From the NCBI GenBank assembly GCA_019359095.1, contig JAHHHZ010000019.1, forward strand, positions 124,001 to 188,000: a stretch of DNA of 64,000 bases, written 5' to 3'. Every line of letters begins with the position of its first letter. The stretch's first letter is position 1. This document shows positions 24,333-33,303 of this stretch, in pieces. This stretch comes from Pleurocapsa minor HA4230-MV1 (GTDB lineage: Bacteria; Cyanobacteriota; Cyanobacteriia; Cyanobacteriales; Xenococcaceae). The position numbers were made by a program, and so were the translations under genes. The notes beneath the pieces are model-generated. The model was not told where the DNA came from and searched no databases. It was given only the letters and a program-made list of their open reading frames with translations.

Positions 24333-24927
24333 TTTTGGGCAATGGCGTTTGAGTGTTTTGATAACTGGATTATCAATCATTTTTTGGCAGCCTGTGTTAA
24401 GCCATCAAACTGAAGCTGTACCAGTTGCCACTCAGTCAGAAGAAAATTTAACGCCAAAAAGCTCTACCTGTCCCAATAATCTCCCAGAATTAACTGCTTT
24501 ATTGTTAAAAGATTTACCTGCTTATAGCAATCGAGTTATCCAACGAACTCAAAACCTTAATCAAGCTGCGGGAACTGAAAACTATATTGTGACTGCTAAT
24601 AAAGCCGAGTTTGAACCCTTAACCTTGCCTCGTCTAAAATATGACCAAATCGGTCAAGATCCTGAACAAATCTTCTTTACAGTTCTAGAAAGACAATATA
24701 TCGAGGGCAAAATAGTGGAGATTCAAACCTATCACTGGCTATTTTTGACTCAAACCCCTAGTGGTTGGCGTACTGTAATGCTATTTTCTCGCTTTGGCAA
24801 TTCCCTTCAAGATATTCAAGATAGTCCGCCTGCACCACCAAGAGAAACAACTAACGGCATTATTGGTCGTGGCGTTCAATTATGGCTCAGAGACTGTCGC
24901 GCTAATACAATTAGATCGAGTTCATAA
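24295..24927 (+). CDS. Conserved hypothetical exported protein, repeat-derived N-terminus
   Basis: A 210-aa protein with a hydrophobic segment (LSVLITGLSIIFWQPVLS, residues ~19-36) like a signal peptide. A globular domain follows, beginning CPNNLPELTALLLKDLPAYS and including EQIFFTVLERQYIEGKIVEI and GWRTVMLFSRFGNS. It appears to be a cyanobacterial family of unknown function. The only ATG in frame (24295) lies inside the MITE copy, so residues MGNGFYPTEIRC are encoded by the repeat. A TTG near 24348 could be the original start. Confidence 0.65.
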   Translation: MGNGFYPTEIRCNFGQWRLSVLITGLSIIFWQPVLSHQTEAVPVATQSEENLTPKSSTCPNNLPELTALLLKDLPAYSNRVIQRTQNLNQAAGTENYIVTANKAEFEPLTLPRLKYDQIGQDPEQIFFTVLERQYIEGKIVEIQTYHWLFLTQTPSGWRTVMLFSRFGNSLQDIQDSPPAPPRETTNGIIGRGVQLWLRDCRANTIRSSS

Positions 24928-24950
24928 TAATAGCTTCAAATAAAGTTTTT

Positions 24951-25034
24951 CCTACTACCTATTTGCGAAGCTTATCCTTTAGGACTACCTACTACCCACT
25001 TCCTACTTCCTACTTCCTACTTCCTATTTCCTAC
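24951..25034. repeat. CTACTTC-type heptamer array with inserted GCGAAGC module
   Basis: (TACTTCC)n and TACCTAC repeats, interrupted at 24965-24985 by GCGAAGCTTATCCTTTAGGA plus C. The right end contains the stop codon of the glycosyltransferase at 25024. Confidence 0.8.
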
Positions 25035-26472
25035 GACTATATATTTCGCGATCGCCAATTTTTTTAGCTAGCTTGTATTCCTGAGCTAAAACCTGTTCTA
25101 ATAATAAATGCGCCGCAGGATGGTCTTCAATGTAGGGTGTATCTTCCCCTCCTCTGACAATAAACTTAGGCTTTTTGGCTAATATTTTGCTTAGTTCTGC
25201 TTCCGTAGAAACTGCTGCACCCTCGATATATTTAAAGAGATAATCCCTAGAAAGATTAGAAGGATGAGTTACTACCTTACTTAGAGGTTGAAGATCGCTT
25301 AGCCAGTAAACAAGCTGATCCTGCATCATATATACAGGCTTTTGTTCAGTATTATTCTGCTGCAAATAGTCAGCAATTTCGTATGCTAGACCATAATTTA
25401 AAGGTTTTCCTGCGTTAAAGCGATCGCCAATAACCTGATATTGAGTATAAATCGGCTTAACTGTAGCTAATAACCCCAAAGCAACTAAAGTCACTATCAA
25501 CAAGCGACTTATTTTGGGTAATCTCGTCCAGAATAAAGCAAGAGTTAAGGCTAGTAGAGGAAAGATTTGAATACAGTAATGTTCATACAATTCTCCACCT
25601 CGAATAATTGAGATTACTGTACTAAATAAAAATACCTGCAATAAATTAAATTCTTGCTGAAGCTTCGATGAAGTTGTTTGCCAAACCTGATTTAAAATCC
25701 AGAAGATTAGGCAAGCAGCTAACAATTGTGTCCCTGTTTCCATCTGTCTTGCTGAACTAGCATGACTAGCATAGCTTAAAGGAGTTAACACCACTGAATT
25801 CAGCCAAATCGAACTGTCTCCCGTGACCAGGTAGGGAAGATAAGTTAATAAGATTAAGCCAAAGCTACCAAGACAATAGGCTATTATGCCTCGAAACTCT
25901 ACCTTATGATGCTTAAATTTACTGTATAGCAGCCAAATTCCGACCCCAACTACCACGTAAGCCAAGTTAAGTCTGACTAATGCTGCCCCCGTCAGCAAAA
26001 TGCCCCCAAGAAATAGCGCCCCAGGAGTCATTTTATGGGTAATGAGCCAAGCTAACGCCCCTAGAAGTAAGACACAGGCAACATGCTCGGTCATAGTAGC
26101 CTGTCCGCTATCGATCGCCGTTACCGTGAAAATCGTCATAATTCCCGCAAATATACCTGCGGAACGATTGCCAAGATATTTTCCAATTAAATAAACAAAC
26201 CAGGATGTCAGAAATACGCATAGTGTCCCAGCAAGGCGAATGGCAACAATGCTTTTGCCCAACAAAACTATAAACAAGGCGTAAGCTGCAAATGCTAGAG
26301 GTGGTTTAATATCCCAAAGTTCCGTATAGGGAAGATGCCCATCAAGCATAGATTGCCCCATCAAAATAAAGGTGCTTTCATCCCAATTGACAACATCGAC
26401 AAAATAGTAAGGAAAACGAACTAAAATACTAATCAACAAGAGACAAATAGCAATTGTCCACTGCTTTTTCAT
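25024..26472 (-). CDS. Glycosyltransferase family 39-like membrane protein
   Basis: About 482 aa from ATG 26472, with roughly ten hydrophobic helices. It carries the N-terminal loop signature of GT39/ArnT enzymes: VVNWDESTFILMGQSMLDG, then LPYTELWDIKPPLAFAAYAL (catalytic Asp in DE, and D-x-KPPL). Such enzymes move a sugar from a polyprenyl-phosphate carrier to protein or lipid on the outer membrane face. The last codons (SRRK-stop) are inside a heptamer repeat array. It is the last gene of a tight minus-strand operon (24-bp gap after the CPBP gene). Confidence 0.87.
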   Translation of the reverse strand: MKKQWTIAICLLLISILVRFPYYFVDVVNWDESTFILMGQSMLDGHLPYTELWDIKPPLAFAAYALFIVLLGKSIVAIRLAGTLCVFLTSWFVYLIGKYLGNRSAGIFAGIMTIFTVTAIDSGQATMTEHVACVLLLGALAWLITHKMTPGALFLGGILLTGAALVRLNLAYVVVGVGIWLLYSKFKHHKVEFRGIIAYCLGSFGLILLTYLPYLVTGDSSIWLNSVVLTPLSYASHASSARQMETGTQLLAACLIFWILNQVWQTTSSKLQQEFNLLQVFLFSTVISIIRGGELYEHYCIQIFPLLALTLALFWTRLPKISRLLIVTLVALGLLATVKPIYTQYQVIGDRFNAGKPLNYGLAYEIADYLQQNNTEQKPVYMMQDQLVYWLSDLQPLSKVVTHPSNLSRDYLFKYIEGAAVSTEAELSKILAKKPKFIVRGGEDTPYIEDHPAAHLLLEQVLAQEYKLAKKIGDREIYSRRK

Positions 26473-26495
26473 TACATATTTAACAATTACCAAAG

Positions 26496-27098
26496 TTAAT
26501 CTTTAGCATTAGTTTGCTGCTTTTCCCTGTGGTTAATTTTCCACACCAAACCAGATATTAAATTAGTAATTATATGAGCAACGACGGGAACTACTAAGTT
26601 TCCTGTGACCAAAGCGCAGTATCCCAAGGCAAAACCGACGATCGTTGCCCACACCACATAGGGCCATTGTCCATTTCCGCTCAGATGTAAAACTCCAAAC
26701 AGAACGCTCGAAACCACTACCGCAGCTAAATTAAACCCCAAGGCAGGTAACATCACCCCGCGAAACAATAACTCTTCGCTTAAACCAGGTAACAATCCTA
26801 ACCAAATTAAGTCAGTCCATTCTAGCGGTTTAATTACTAGTTCAAGGTAAAAATCGGCGCTCTGACGATAGGCAGGCCAAAGACGATAAACAATACCACT
26901 GGCTAGAGTAATTCCTAGGGCTAAACCGATACTCCACAATAGAGCTTGAGGACTAAACTGAAACGATAATAGCTGCACTCCCCCTAACTTTTGCCAGATT
27001 TTAGCGATCGCCAATAAGAAAATGGCGGTAATGCCCATAAAGATCAGGATCTGGTTACGACTCAGGGGTTCTAGTTCGGGAGTTTTGGGGTTTACCAC
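26496..27098 (-). CDS. CPBP-family intramembrane metalloprotease
   Basis: The 200-aa polytopic protein has the CPBP (Abi/Rce1-like) motifs: LSEELLFRGVMLPALG (EExxxR), FGVLHLSG (FxxxH) and VPVVAHIITN (HxxxN/B). These bind the catalytic metal inside the membrane. Substrates in bacteria are mostly unknown. A GTG start at 27098 lies five bases after the stop of the DUF3326 gene, so they are co-transcribed. Confidence 0.9.
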   Translation of the reverse strand: MVNPKTPELEPLSRNQILIFMGITAIFLLAIAKIWQKLGGVQLLSFQFSPQALLWSIGLALGITLASGIVYRLWPAYRQSADFYLELVIKPLEWTDLIWLGLLPGLSEELLFRGVMLPALGFNLAAVVVSSVLFGVLHLSGNGQWPYVVWATIVGFALGYCALVTGNLVVPVVAHIITNLISGLVWKINHREKQQTNAKD

Positions 27099-27103
27099 AG
27101 TTT

Positions 27104-28144
27104 TTATAAGCTTTGAAGATTAGATATAGCAGGATTTAAAACGCGAAAGTCGATTCCCGCACGACGAGCAGCGATCGCGCCTAAAGCTTCTAGATAAGAA
27201 TTAACTTTCGTTATCTTGATGCCTAATGGTTCGGGAGTCACTTGAATTTTAGTTGTATTATTAGTCACAGCAATAATTTCTGCTTGCTCGGCCAAGCTGA
27301 GAATAGCACTCCCACCACAAGAACTATATGGTACTACCACCATATCTACCTCATCAGACCAAATGACATCATGGGAGTTAGAGGTTGTAGTAATAAACTG
27401 GGGTGCGCGACTCAAGCCCACCAACACGCAGGGGAGAAAGGTATAGCCCAACTCTTCCGCAGCAGCGCGGGGAGACACTTCTGGGTCAATTGCTAAGGGT
27501 AGTAAGGCAGGTGCATGGGCAGCAGGAATTTGAAACTGACGCACAATTAAATGAGAAATAACCGCTTCTGCACCAGCTAGATGATCTACTCCTGAACCAT
27601 GACGGTAATTTTGGAGTGACTCACTCGTATCATCGGGAAAACGAGCAACTACGGCGATCGCTTCTGCCCCTCCTTGCTTAATTAGCTTCTCTGCTGCTCG
27701 GAGTAGGCTGCCAGGATTACCAATTGTTCCCCAACTTGCTCCAGAATCCGCAGTACGTAGTTCTACCTCTAAAGGAGCATCAGTTACTACATAGTCGGTT
27801 AAATCCAGCCCTAACGTTGCTCTGGTCGCATCTGCTGCCTGGAGATGCCTAAGACGTAATTCTGGTTCAATTGCGCTATCTAACAGCAAACCGATTTTGT
27901 TTTGTCTTACAGGGCGTAAACCCCAGTCTTGGGCAGCAAAACGATCTAACCCATAACCTTCGACATAGTAAGTATTATCCAAAGGCCAATAAAGCTGTGC
28001 GCCATTGAGAACGTTAGGATGAGTAATTAGGCGATCGCTAATTTGGGCGATCGCTCTGGCAACGGGAAGGGCATCACCCGCGTAACCACCGATAGCCGCA
28101 CCAATCCCTGTAGGAACAATTAGCACAACCGTAAAGGGGGACAT
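27104..28144 (-). CDS. DUF3326 family protein
   Basis: About 346 aa. It opens with the DUF3326 hallmark VVLIVPTGIGAAIGGYAGDA and contains DNTYYVEGYGLDRFAAQDWG, GASWGTIGNPGSLL and VVVPYSSCGGSAILSLAEQA. The family is found in cyanobacteria and plastid-bearing plants; no reaction is known. It is soluble by composition. A GTG at 28159 would add five residues; I prefer ATG 28144. Second gene of the 28339-25024 operon. Confidence 0.9.
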   Translation of the reverse strand: MSPFTVVLIVPTGIGAAIGGYAGDALPVARAIAQISDRLITHPNVLNGAQLYWPLDNTYYVEGYGLDRFAAQDWGLRPVRQNKIGLLLDSAIEPELRLRHLQAADATRATLGLDLTDYVVTDAPLEVELRTADSGASWGTIGNPGSLLRAAEKLIKQGGAEAIAVVARFPDDTSESLQNYRHGSGVDHLAGAEAVISHLIVRQFQIPAAHAPALLPLAIDPEVSPRAAAEELGYTFLPCVLVGLSRAPQFITTTSNSHDVIWSDEVDMVVVPYSSCGGSAILSLAEQAEIIAVTNNTTKIQVTPEPLGIKITKVNSYLEALGAIAARRAGIDFRVLNPAISNLQSL

Positions 28145-28165
28145 GATCTGATTTGCCACTAAAAC

Positions 28166-28339
28166 TTAATTTCTCGTAACAATAGCTTCAACTGTTGCCG
28201 TTTGTTGTTCTCGATCGACTTTGGTAACTGCCCAACGAAGTGGTTGTCCTGACTGTTCTAGTCTGGCTTCAATCTCTTGCTTCAACTTAACTGGATTTTC
28301 TTGAAGATTAATTTCAGCGGTAATAAAGTGTGTAGTCAT
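28166..28339 (-). CDS. Small conserved protein, 57 aa
   Basis: MTTHFITAEINLQENPVKLK opens a short alpha/beta peptide ending TATVEAIVTRN. It is the first gene of a tight operon with DUF3326, CPBP and GT39. ATG 28339 is preferred over the longer form from 28360. It is too small for a firm family call. Co-directionality and the 6-bp gap to a GTG of the next gene support it as real. Confidence 0.65.
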   Translation of the reverse strand: MTTHFITAEINLQENPVKLKQEIEARLEQSGQPLRWAVTKVDREQQTATVEAIVTRN

Positions 28340-28522
28340 TAGTTTTACCTGAGCTATCAATACATATTTTCTGGTCTAAGATGCACCAATGGTAAAATAT
28401 CAAGCAATAATTAATATTTTTTGATTATTTGTTCTTAGTTTTATATCTTCCTCAACATTTGACAATTGTTTCATCAAATCTATCTTTTAACTGGATTTGA
28501 GCCAAGCTAATTTACACTATGT

Positions 28523-29236
28523 CTATTGCTGATCGATTAATTTCCAGGACATGATCTCAGAAAATAAGCTTTGATAGCCTGTAACGTTTGGATGCAATCC
28601 GTCTTCTCCTAACTGAGTAGCGATCCAGTCTGTACCCCTAGATAGCCAAAGATCGAAAAGATCTAAATAAGGAATATTCCTGTGCTGACAAGCCTGTAAA
28701 GTTGCTTCTTTATAGCGATACTGATCTAAATGATTGTAATAAAGACAATCCATAAAAGGCATTTTTGCTTCATTTACTGGAGTCATACCGATAAACATCA
28801 CAGGGCAAAGACTCTGTGCCATATCCAGCAGATAATCAACGTGCTGGCGAAAGCTGTCTAAATCCGTATACAGTCTACCCGTCGGTTTACCAACTCTTGC
28901 CGAATCATTTAAGCCAACCGAAAGTAAAATCAAGTCGGGAACACGATTACGTAGTTCACCTCGACAGTTAAACTCCTGTTCTAAGCGAATGGCAACCTGA
29001 TTAACGCGATCGCCCCTCACTCCTAAATTATATAAAACGTGTCCTGCTCCATGGGGCGACATCCATTCCCGTCGCAGTCTTTCTACCCAACCACCACCAA
29101 TATAATCACCATAACCATAAATCAAACTATCTCCCAATGCAACCACTTTTAAAGGCTGTTGACGCTGTAGCTTTTCGTGTAAAACTCGCTCATTATTGGT
29201 GACAAAGCTAGAGTTAGGACTAAGAATAGTCTGCAT
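28523..29236 (-). CDS. SGNH/GDSL-type esterase
   Basis: The 237-aa hydrolase has block I VVALGDSLIYGYGDY (Ser nucleophile in GDS), Gly in NLGVRGDRVNQV (block II), Asn in LLSVGLNDSARVG (block III, GxND), and the Asp/His dyad LGEDGLHPNVTGY (block V). A typical lipase/acylesterase fold. No signal peptide is seen. Monocistronic; the next gene starts 159 bp away. Confidence 0.93.
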   Translation of the reverse strand: MQTILSPNSSFVTNNERVLHEKLQRQQPLKVVALGDSLIYGYGDYIGGGWVERLRREWMSPHGAGHVLYNLGVRGDRVNQVAIRLEQEFNCRGELRNRVPDLILLSVGLNDSARVGKPTGRLYTDLDSFRQHVDYLLDMAQSLCPVMFIGMTPVNEAKMPFMDCLYYNHLDQYRYKEATLQACQHRNIPYLDLFDLWLSRGTDWIATQLGEDGLHPNVTGYQSLFSEIMSWKLIDQQ

Positions 29237-29380
29237 AAATGGATGAATTGATAAAAATTAAAAATATTCAGCGTGTTTTCTCAAACAATATTTATATTTA
29301 GCAATAATAATACATAATTGTGACTCTGAGTTTGAAAACAGAGTATAGCCGATCCCCGAAAAAATGATTACTGATTATTT

Positions 29381-29401
29381 GCGAAGCTTATCCTTTAGGA
29401 C
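29381..29401. repeat. GCGAAGC-TCCTTTAGGA module
   Basis: GCGAAGCTTATCCTTTAGGA plus C, flanked on both sides by ACTGATTA heptamers, as if inserted into a tandem array. It contains the palindrome TCCTTTAGGA and provides the stop codon of the YheT-type gene. The same module occurs at 24965, 30611 (variant) and 12841 (inside the transposase ORF). Confidence 0.75.
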
Positions 29402-30432
29402 TGATTACTGATCCAGTCTAAAATTCGATTCCATGCCCACCAGCAATCGCGATCGCCATTTTCTTCTTGACAGCTTGGGCTACTGATATAACCAACATGA
29501 CCACCAGCTTTAGTTGAAATCAAATTTAAGGCTTCGTGATGACGACAGACGGTTTTTAGCTTAGGAATAATACTGGGGGCAAACATGGGATCGTCCTCAG
29601 CATAAAGAATGAGAGTGGGTTTCTCAATTTTGTGCAGAATTTGAAAAGGACTGCTAGCGGTATAGTATTCCTCTACTGAATCAAAGTTTAAACGAGGAAC
29701 AACTAAGTGATGATCGAAACCCCAAATACTATTGACTTTTTCAATAACTGCTAGCTCAAAATCTTCAGGATGATATTTATTGATTTTAAGCACTAACTTC
29801 TTTAATTCTTTAGCGATCGCCTGTTCGATATATTTTCCTGTAGGATGTTGCATTAAGTAGGGCAAAGAAAGATTAGAGTCTAGATTAGGACAGATTACTG
29901 CACCCCCTGCCACCTCATCAGGATTTAGACCATTTTTCGCCAAAAATTGAGCATAATAAACTCCCCACAGAGCTAATTGTCCCCCCAGAGAATAGCCTGT
30001 AAACCAAAACGGCGCAGGACATCCTAAAGTCTTACTTTCTGCTGCAATACTGACAAAATCTTTACCCTCATTGATACCATCCGAAGTTAGTACCGAGGAT
30101 AATTTGGCAGACTCTCCATGAGCGCGCCAGTCAAACAACACCACAGCATAATTTTGAGCATAGGCTTTTCTGCCGAGAATTTTGAGAAACCACTGATTAT
30201 CTAGCGTTCCTGTAATACCATACGTACCGACAACTGTACCTCGCGGATTGGCGGGAATTGCTACCCAGCCAGCTAGGGGGACTTCTCCTTGAGTAAATAC
30301 TACCTGCTGATAATTAGGCTCTGGTTCGCTAATAGTTTCTTGCCATATTTGGCTTGAGCGCTTCGCTACATAGATTGTCATCAGAAAACCATTGTCTAAA
30401 AACCAAGGTGGGGAATATGAACTATGCAGCAT
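29395..30432 (-). CDS. YheT-family alpha/beta hydrolase
   Basis: The 345-aa protein has the oxyanion region YGITGTLDNQW, the nucleophile elbow FTGYSLGGQLAL, catalytic Asp in LYAEDDPMFAP and His in AGGHVGYIS. This is the COG0429-like hydrolase_4 layout. The substrate is unknown; carboxylester or lipid hydrolysis is likely. Its stop (SNQS-TAA) is formed inside a dispersed repeat module. Frame and length are otherwise normal. Confidence 0.88.
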   Translation of the reverse strand: MLHSSYSPPWFLDNGFLMTIYVAKRSSQIWQETISEPEPNYQQVVFTQGEVPLAGWVAIPANPRGTVVGTYGITGTLDNQWFLKILGRKAYAQNYAVVLFDWRAHGESAKLSSVLTSDGINEGKDFVSIAAESKTLGCPAPFWFTGYSLGGQLALWGVYYAQFLAKNGLNPDEVAGGAVICPNLDSNLSLPYLMQHPTGKYIEQAIAKELKKLVLKINKYHPEDFELAVIEKVNSIWGFDHHLVVPRLNFDSVEEYYTASSPFQILHKIEKPTLILYAEDDPMFAPSIIPKLKTVCRHHEALNLISTKAGGHVGYISSPSCQEENGDRDCWWAWNRILDWISNQS

Positions 30433-30823
30433 TAATTTAAGTCTGGAGCTTGCTTGTGTTGATTCTTTTAAGCTTACAGCTTATAGCTTAGAGCTTATAG
30501 CCGATAAATTTCAACCCAGCTAAGTAGGTGGGTGTAATTAAATTGGAAATGAGGTTAGGGAGTAACAAGTAACAAGTAACGAGTAACGAGTAACGAGTAA
30601 CGAGTAATATGCGGAGCGGTATCCTTTAGGACAAATAGCTCTAAGGGTAGGGGTTTGATCAATTATTTTGCCTACCTACTTAATTAACTCCTAAGAAACA
30701 AATTAATCTAAGTCATAGTCAGAGTGAGATCACGGACAAATTTGCTAAGAGCGTTATTTTGGTGACTAGTTTGGGAATAATAACGGTGTAAACCCTGAAA
30801 TATTTAGTTAATTTCTGCAAACA
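30433..30823. other. Repeat-rich intergenic region
   Basis: Divergent spacer of 391 bp between the hydrolase and the ABC permease. It contains TTATAGC/TTAGAGC heptamers (about 30463-30500), an AGTAACR array and a GCGGAGC module. No gene-like ORF was seen; promoter motifs for both genes are not recognisable. Confidence 0.6.
30561..30632. repeat. AGTAACR heptamer array plus GCGGAGC-TCCTTTAGGA module
   Basis: About seven copies of AGTAACA/AGTAACG from 30561 to 30608, then GCGGAGCGGTATCCTTTAGG at 30611-30630 followed by AC. Another case of a hairpin module at the end of a heptamer run. Confidence 0.8.
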
Positions 30824-31597
30824 ATGAATTTAATCAGAGTTTTTACCATCGCCAACAATGGATTTAAAGAAGTTATTCGCGATCGCATTCTTTATTTTAT
30901 TGGCTTCTTTTCTTTATTGCTAATTCTGGCTCAAAGAATTGTCCCTGAAATTGCAGCGGGGACTCATGAAAAGATTTTGCTCGATGTTGGTATTGGTGCG
31001 ATCAATATTCTCAGTGTAATCGTCGCCATTTTTATCGGCACGGCATTAATTAACAAGGAAATTGAAAAACGCACCTTATTAATGCTAATTCCCAAACCAA
31101 TCAGCCGTGCTGAATTAATTTTAGGTAAGCATCTAGGACTTACTGCCGTGCTGGGGGTGATGGTTGCTATTATGATGGGAATTTATCTGGCTATGCTGAG
31201 TCTTTCCCAGATTAACTATCCCACAGGAGCATTAATTACTGCTTCAGTTTATTTGCTGCTCGAACTAGCCTTAATTGCTGCGGTGGCGATCTTCTTTGGC
31301 GTATTTACTAGCTCGATTTTGGCTACCTTATTTAGTTTCGGTGTTTATCTCATGGGACACTTCAGCGAAGATTTAGTTGAATTAGGTAAACTCAGCAAAA
31401 ATGCCAGCATTGAGAGCTTAACCACCAGTCTTTATTTGGTGCTACCCAATCTTTCACGGTTAGATTTGAAAAATGAAGCTGTTTATGGTTTATTACCCAA
31501 CTCAGGAGAATTGATCGCCCATGCCATGTATGGCCTACTATATACTGCTTTACTACTAATTATCTCCATCATGATTTTCGCTCAAAAAGAATTTTAA
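30824..31597 (+). CDS. ABC-2 type transporter permease
   Basis: The 257-aa protein has six hydrophobic helices and the permease loop EIEKRTLLMLIPKPISRAEL that contacts the ATPase in this family. The partner ATP-binding gene is not nearby, so it must be encoded elsewhere. The cargo is unknown. The length is typical (COG1277/ABC2_membrane_2). Start ATG 30824. Confidence 0.88.
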   Translation: MNLIRVFTIANNGFKEVIRDRILYFIGFFSLLLILAQRIVPEIAAGTHEKILLDVGIGAINILSVIVAIFIGTALINKEIEKRTLLMLIPKPISRAELILGKHLGLTAVLGVMVAIMMGIYLAMLSLSQINYPTGALITASVYLLLELALIAAVAIFFGVFTSSILATLFSFGVYLMGHFSEDLVELGKLSKNASIESLTTSLYLVLPNLSRLDLKNEAVYGLLPNSGELIAHAMYGLLYTALLLIISIMIFAQKEF

Positions 31598-31904
31598 GTA
31601 GTTTTACTGAGCAAAAGTAACTACCTTGATACAATAGTTCTCAATGGCTTAATCCCTTGTTTAAATTTAACTATTCTTAGTTGCGACAAGAGCTATATTG
31701 ATTAATTAGTCAATTGCTTGGCACTCAACTAGTGATTATAAATGACAAGAAGCATGAGCTTTTATTCAAGATTGATACTTGTTGCTCAAAACGAGATTAT
31801 AAGTAAAAGTTTCTATAACAATAAAATCATTGAAGAAAGTTGACAGATATCATGAAGACAAACTTGTTGAATACACGCAAAATATCTAAGCAGCATTTGT
31901 CATT
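31598..31904. other. Spacer before histidine kinase; small upstream ORF
   Basis: About 300 bp, AT-rich. The only structure seen is a 19-codon ORF (31852-31911) whose stop overlaps the kinase start. No terminator is evident after the permease. Confidence 0.4.
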
Positions 31905-33224
31905 ATGTTAGAAAGTTCTGGGTCGTTACAGCTACATTCAAAACCCGCACTCAGCAACGTGAATCTTCTTATTGTTTCAAATCAGTCGACATTTCAGGCG
32001 ATCGCCAGTTGTTTAGACGAAGCAGACATAAGCTTTTGCGCCGATTTGATTAATCCAGATCAATTAAGCGATCGCCCATCTTCTAACATTTCTAACAAAT
32101 ATAGTGCAATTTGCTACGATCACACGGCAAATCCTCAAGACAACCAGATCGAATCCTTAATTAGTAAACTTCACTGGTGGTGCCATTTATATCCTGATAC
32201 TCCTGTGATTTTAATTACAGACGTTTTGGGTGATGAAGCAGCAGCAAGATTAATTCAGTCAGGGGTCAATGGTTATGTACTCAGACATAAACTTTATCAA
32301 TTACCTAGCACTTTAAAAAAATCTTTATTCGATTTTGCGAGTAACCAAGCAATAGTTAAGCAGCAGGAAGACTTAATTAAACAACAACAGTTTCAGCTTC
32401 AACAGCTACAGGCAGAAATTAAAATCCGTAGTGATGCTGAAAAAACTCAAGCCATCAGATTGGCACAGCAGCAGAAAACAATTGAGCAGGAGGAAAAAAA
32501 AGTACAACAGCTAGAAGCAGAGATTCAATCCTGGATTGAAGGAGAGGAAACTAAGCAAGAACATCTCTCTCACTTAAATCATGAGCTACGCAGTCCAATT
32601 TCTTCGATGTTGGGTTTTGCAGGAATGCTCAAAGAACAATATTATGGCGAACTCAACGAGCGACAGATGCGATATGTTAACGCCATGCTTAGTGTTGGTC
32701 AATACATGTTGGATTTAGTCAATAATTATCTTGATATTGCCAAGATCGACGCTAATAAACAAACCTTGGATTTAGAACGATTGGCGGTAGCAGAGGTTTG
32801 TCAGAATGCGCTATTTTGCCTAGAAAAAAAGGCCGAACAAAAAGAATTAAAGTTAAACTTTGACTTGGGTGATGAGATAGATTTTTGTACTGCTGACTCA
32901 CGTTGTTTGAGACAAATTTTAATCAACCTCTTAAGCAACGCAGTTAAATTCACCAAGAGCGGAAATATTACACTTCAAGTTCAACAGGATGCAGAGTTCC
33001 TTAACTTTGCTGTGATTGATACAGGAGTAGGAATATCGGCAGAAAATATAATTAAATTGTTCAAGCCATTTCCCCAAATCAGCAATCACCAAGAAAGCAC
33101 AGGTTTAGGTTTGGCGCTGTCGAGAAAACTAGCTCGACTTCATGGTGGAGATATTGTGGTAACTTCTGAATTAGGTAAGGGTAGTTGTTTCACCCTCAGT
33201 ATTCCTCGATTTAGTAATCAGTAA
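31905..33224 (+). CDS. Sensor histidine kinase with receiver-like N-terminus
   Basis: The 439-aa protein begins with a receiver-like domain (LLIVSNQSTFQAIASCLDE; VILITDVLGDEAAARLIQ). A long coiled coil (residues ~155-215) follows, then HisKA H-box HLNHELRSPISSMLGFAGM, N-box ILINLLSNAVKFT, and G1/G2 boxes DTGVGIS and STGLGLALSR. No membrane helix, so it is cytosolic. The receiver lacks the usual clustered DD after the first strand, so it may be a pseudo-receiver. C-terminal codons SNQ-stop lie in CAGTAAT heptamers. Confidence 0.88.
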   Translation: MLESSGSLQLHSKPALSNVNLLIVSNQSTFQAIASCLDEADISFCADLINPDQLSDRPSSNISNKYSAICYDHTANPQDNQIESLISKLHWWCHLYPDTPVILITDVLGDEAAARLIQSGVNGYVLRHKLYQLPSTLKKSLFDFASNQAIVKQQEDLIKQQQFQLQQLQAEIKIRSDAEKTQAIRLAQQQKTIEQEEKKVQQLEAEIQSWIEGEETKQEHLSHLNHELRSPISSMLGFAGMLKEQYYGELNERQMRYVNAMLSVGQYMLDLVNNYLDIAKIDANKQTLDLERLAVAEVCQNALFCLEKKAEQKELKLNFDLGDEIDFCTADSRCLRQILINLLSNAVKFTKSGNITLQVQQDAEFLNFAVIDTGVGISAENIIKLFKPFPQISNHQESTGLGLALSRKLARLHGGDIVVTSELGKGSCFTLSIPRFSNQ

Positions 33225-33303
33225 TCAGTAATTACTAATTCAACCATCGAGTATTTAGATTAGATACTATGAGAAGAGTTAAGGATTAGTTGATAGCTGA
33301 GTA

